Origin: Misgurnus anguillicaudatus
Taxonomy: Eukaryota; Chordata; Actinopteri; Cypriniformes; Cobitidae
Direction: 5' to 3'
DNA length: 64,000 bases
Assembly (NCBI RefSeq): GCF_027580225.2
Contig: NW_027395284.1
Location: 2,747,478 to 2,811,477, forward strand
The position numbers and the translations under genes were made by a program. How positions within the stretch are numbered: the stretch's first letter is position 1; every line of letters begins with the position of its first letter. Under the pieces are notes generated by a model. That model was not told the DNA's origin, ran no database searches, and was given only the letters and a program-made list of their open reading frames with translations. Shown piece after piece: positions 60,298-64,000 of this stretch.

Positions 60298-62889
60298 TAG
60301 CTTACACTGACCAAAGTGCTGTGCAAAACAATCATAAAATACAATAAAAAAATTAAATGTGTTGTGATTCTGTATAGGGTCTATCATTAATATTGTTAAA
60401 TAGCTGGTTGCATCCTCAGCAAACAATCTGTTTTCTTGATTTCTGTTTTTCTTTGTCATCCCTCTCTTTTTCTTTTTAAGCTATCACTCTTTGTAATTGT
60501 TGTGTTTATGTTCTCACTCAGTCCTCGGCAAATGCTTTTCTCGCTGCGGCTAGACAAATGTGTTTTTAAAAGACCATGAGAAACGTAATCTTATCATCTG
60601 TCAAAACAAGACCCCCGGCTTGGCGAGAAACCCAATCTAGGATCAGGACATTAACATCGAGCCTGGCTCAGACTGGACAGGCCGATTCAAGTATTTTTGA
60701 CGCATTACATGGTGCTTACCGCTAAGCATAATGTATTCTGGTTTTATATTTCTAGTGACCCCAATATTTAGTGACCCTAGACAAAAATTTAAAAGGTAAA
60801 CATGCACAAGCCTAACTGTAAAAGAGATTAGACATATAGTCTAATTAGTGAGGCTCATGGCGCATTAGAAAAACATGCTGTGATAAAGAAACTACAGAGA
60901 CCACCCACAACCCCATGTACTGTATCCCACAACACATTGACCTTTATTTATCTCTCACACATACACACACACATTTATGTAAACAAACATTATTATTTTT
61001 TAAAAGGTTAACATTGCATAGAAGGCTATTTGTGTGTTATCATCACTATGCTTATTTATCTGGCTTCTTTAGGAATATTTACACAAGGATGGTAGTATAT
61101 GTGAGCCATTTTTACTTAAGTTTTGACTTTGATCTTTATTCATTTACATCACTTTTAATGAAAAAACACACATATTACACTGCATTTTAAAGAGAAACTG
61201 TACTTTTATGTTTGTTTTACTGATGTAGTTTTACAGAATTGATTCATGTTGTTCCCTAAACTGATAAAACAAAAGAATAAACAATAAGGAAAGACTTGGA
61301 GTAGTCACAAAACAAAGTCTATCTGTTTGTATCATGTGAGTGAGAGAAAATGAATCTCTCAGCTGGAAGCTAATGTGTAGATGACAGTGTGGATCAGCAA
61401 GCAACTTCATCGAATAAAAGAAATGGGGGTTAAATGTGACCTCCGACCTTTCCTATTAGCAGCATAATAGAAGAGGACGCTTGCCATTCATATCCACCCC
61501 TACTCAAAAGGATAACTTCCAACAGAGAGGCCTTCAGGCACGCACCCCACTGAATTTAAGAAGGAGAACTATCACCCTCACATCACCCTTTGACTGGTTT
61601 TCCCTCCAAAACAGTGACCCCTGTTGAAGTGATCACTTTGGACCCCTGGGTAACTATCTATGCAATAAGCATCACTTTATACAACCTCAAATGACCTTCA
61701 ATTGATTTTCAGTCTTTTAAACTAATTTCCCTAATTGGAAAATACACACCCCATTCATGAATACACATGCACATGTTATAAAACACACCAAAATCAGGTA
61801 TCAACTCTGTGCCTTTAAAATTTGTTGCAGCTAAAATCTGTGACTAACGTGTCTCACACATGTGCACCAGCAGCATGCGCAGTGTATTGGCTACATGCGG
61901 GGTCACAGACTCAAAGCGTTAGCAACAAGCTTCAGTCTTGTAGTATGTGCTTGGTCATTAGGTGTATAATAGATTATTCGGTTTGTGCTTGATTTATAGT
62001 TGGTCCACTAATTCACAAAGGACCAGTTTAAGCACATGGGTCTGCGTTTGAGCCGCAGTATGCATCTATAGGAGGATGATTCAAAGATTTCAAATCCAGT
62101 CTGGTCTGGAGGACATCAGTTATGAAATCAGCTGTTGTCACATCAGAAGGACACTGGGCTGAAGGTTTTCAGTCTGCGGTCGATTACCCTCTGAAGCCTG
62201 TTTGTCTGGGTGTCTCTGAAACGTCTGGCCTAGGGCCCTTTTCCAAAACACATGGTAGTGATTTAAAGAGGAAAACGGGGGCAGGAATGGGTGGGTACGG
62301 TTATTTTTTTGTTTGTGTGAACATGAACACATTGGCTATGCATGTGACAGGATTTAAATGATGGCATTGGCATATGCTATTTCGCAAAGATAAATATAAT
62401 CCATCTGACACTTAGATTGTACTGAAGTCGACTGCAATCGCAGGGAAATATAACTAATTAACTGTAATAGCTATATTGGCTGCTATGTTTACAGAAATGT
62501 ACACTGTTCCTGTAAATCTAAAGCACTTAAATAGGAGGAATCCTGACTCACAACATCCTAAAACTCATCCATCAGTCTATCAGCCAACTGGATCTGGCAA
62601 GCATCAGGTTATGACATGAGTTTGAAAATAACTAAAGTAAGTGAGCGAGTGAGGGAGGGAGGGAAAGAGAGACAGAAAAAGAAGTGTGTATATGTGGGGA
62701 TAGAGAGATATGGACGACATTTAACTTCAATCCATTAATACATATAGTTCTCAGAAGTTAGCAAACTAAATCAATATTTTGGTTGATTTATTCCCTTTTT
62801 ATGACATAAGGTAGGTGGGAATGTAAACACAGTTAAGATGGATGGGAAAATCCGGTTGTTAGATGGTTAATTTGTAATTGCTTGAGGGA
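60298..62889. other. Intergenic sequence, no gene seen
   Basis: Single-copy-looking DNA. Short open frames lack motifs or splice sites. A (CA)n tract lies near 60956-60973. Confidence 0.5.
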
Positions 62890-62892
62890 TAT

Positions 62893-63060
62893 ATAACCAG
62901 TGATGCCACAGTTACTTTGAAAAAGTAATCTGATTACTGATTACTCCTTTAAAAAGTAACTAAGTTACTTTACAGATTACTTGATTTTAAAAGTAACTAA
63001 GTTAGATTACAAGTTACTTTGTTAGTTACATTCCAGTAGCTGCCAACACCCCCACTGCCT
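62893..63060. mobile_element. hAT-like left-end fragment
   Basis: CCAGTGATGCCACAGTTACT followed by repeated AGTAACTAAGTTACTT motifs resembles the end of the same broad group as 40255-40383, in the opposite orientation. The other end is not in the window. Confidence 0.5.
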
Positions 63061-64000
63061 CAACATTAAAAATGACAACCGGTTTTGCCAACACTCACTT
63101 TATTGGAAGTGCATTTTTAACAGTAACGTCAACAATGTATCTCCTGACATTTTAAGTTGAACTGTTGTGTTTTAAAAAACTAAAATATATATATATGAGT
63201 CTTTCTTGACTTCACTTAACATAAATAGGGGTGAGCAGGGGCCATTTTCAGAAAAACTTAATTTTAAAAGTTAATGTTTTAGACAGATATATTTTTGTTG
63301 TGGTCAATAACTCACAAGTGTGGTCTATCAAAACCAGCTGGAATTTTGAACAAATGTAAAACGACTTCTGAATAATTTCACTTTAAACAAGAGTAGTGAA
63401 TTGTTACTTTTGACCTTGACAGCAGGGACGAAAGTAACACACAGGTGGGTCAAAAGTAACACAACAAAACATGATAGATTTTTGTGTTACACTTGTTTTT
63501 ATTAAATATATATTACTATGACCTCTTTAATATGTAACTGCAAACTTATTTTGTCATTTATCTTTGTAAAAAATAATTAAATTACATTTTTATTTTAAAT
63601 TTCAGTTTTATCAAATGTTTCAAAAGCAACCAACAGTACAAACTTAAATTGCTGAGACTAAAAAAAATTCAATAGTTTGAACACTATGAAAATAAAATTA
63701 AATCAAATTAGAATAATATCAATTTTTTACCATATTATACACAGTATTAGCAGCGGGACAAAACTAACAAGTGTTACTTTTGACCCGACAGGATCTACTT
63801 ACTCTATAAACTCGACTTACTTTTATTTTGAAAAACTGAGAAGTCTTCAGGATGTTATATAGTAAATACCTTGTAGATTTATCAGTATTGTAACACATGA
63901 AACGAGAAACACAACGCGTTGTAAGAAAAAAAGACCGCTTTTGGAATGTACTTATCATGGTTGAAAACACAGTTCTGGATCTACACGTGGAAATCGGTGA
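63061..64000. other. AT-rich sequence with repeated GTTACTTTTGACC motifs
   Basis: GTTACTTTTGACC occurs at about 63404 and 63774, and its inverse GGTCAAAAGTAAC near 63449. This may be part of a repeat that continues past the window. No gene is seen. Confidence 0.4.

Overview
The window is vertebrate nuclear DNA from a ray-finned fish, most likely a cyprinid or close relative. The evidence is spliced coding exons with GT-AG junctions, tRNA-derived SINEs of a cypriniform type, Tc1, hAT, Harbinger-like and TTAA-type DNA transposons with small non-autonomous derivatives (MITEs), and long AT-rich introns. There are no operons and no bacterial or viral genes. More than half of the sequence that can be interpreted is mobile-element DNA, much of it nested.

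Two genes can be supported, both on the minus strand. The main one is the 5' part of a Rho GTPase-activating protein of the ARHGAP21/23 family, best matched to ARHGAP21. Five exons at 26944-27129, 22976-22997, 3596-3688, 1509-1587 and 1036-1090 join in one frame (435 nt, 145 codons) and encode the acidic N-terminal segment and the whole PDZ domain. The gene runs off the left edge before its PH and RhoGAP domains. A phase-compatible candidate first coding exon lies at 34513-34794, with NRF1-like promoter motifs behind it. The second gene is small and unrecognised: its last exon is at 44686-44822, and probable 5' exons are at 46082-46161 and near 46807-46915 in a CpG-containing stretch. One or more of its middle exons were not found.

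Layout. 1-3.7 kb: PDZ exons with hAT and Tc1/mariner-type MITEs between them. 3.7-22.9 kb: a 19.3-kb intron filled with MITEs, a RecQ-like helicase remnant, a SINE, tandem Harbinger-type MITEs and a dead Tc1 element. 23-27 kb: nested hAT elements, the 22-nt microexon and the N-terminal exon. 27-34.5 kb: hAT-in-hAT, a second dead Tc1 and a SINE, then the candidate first exon. 36-44 kb: the most complex nests, namely a TTAA element with a THAP-like reading frame inside a hAT-like repeat, a 500-N assembly gap, and a three-level nest (TTAA element, hAT, foldback element). 44.6-47 kb: the small gene. 49.1-53.3 kb: a 134-bp tandem satellite of about 30 units, most of which carry a perfect CArG box. 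53.4-64 kb: further MITE nests, microsatellites and sequence with no visible gene.

Boundaries of transposons were set by target-site duplications and terminal inverted repeats read by eye. Superfamily names follow from duplication length (8 bp hAT, TA Tc1/mariner, TTA Harbinger-like, TTAA Kolobok/piggyBac-like). No database comparison was possible.
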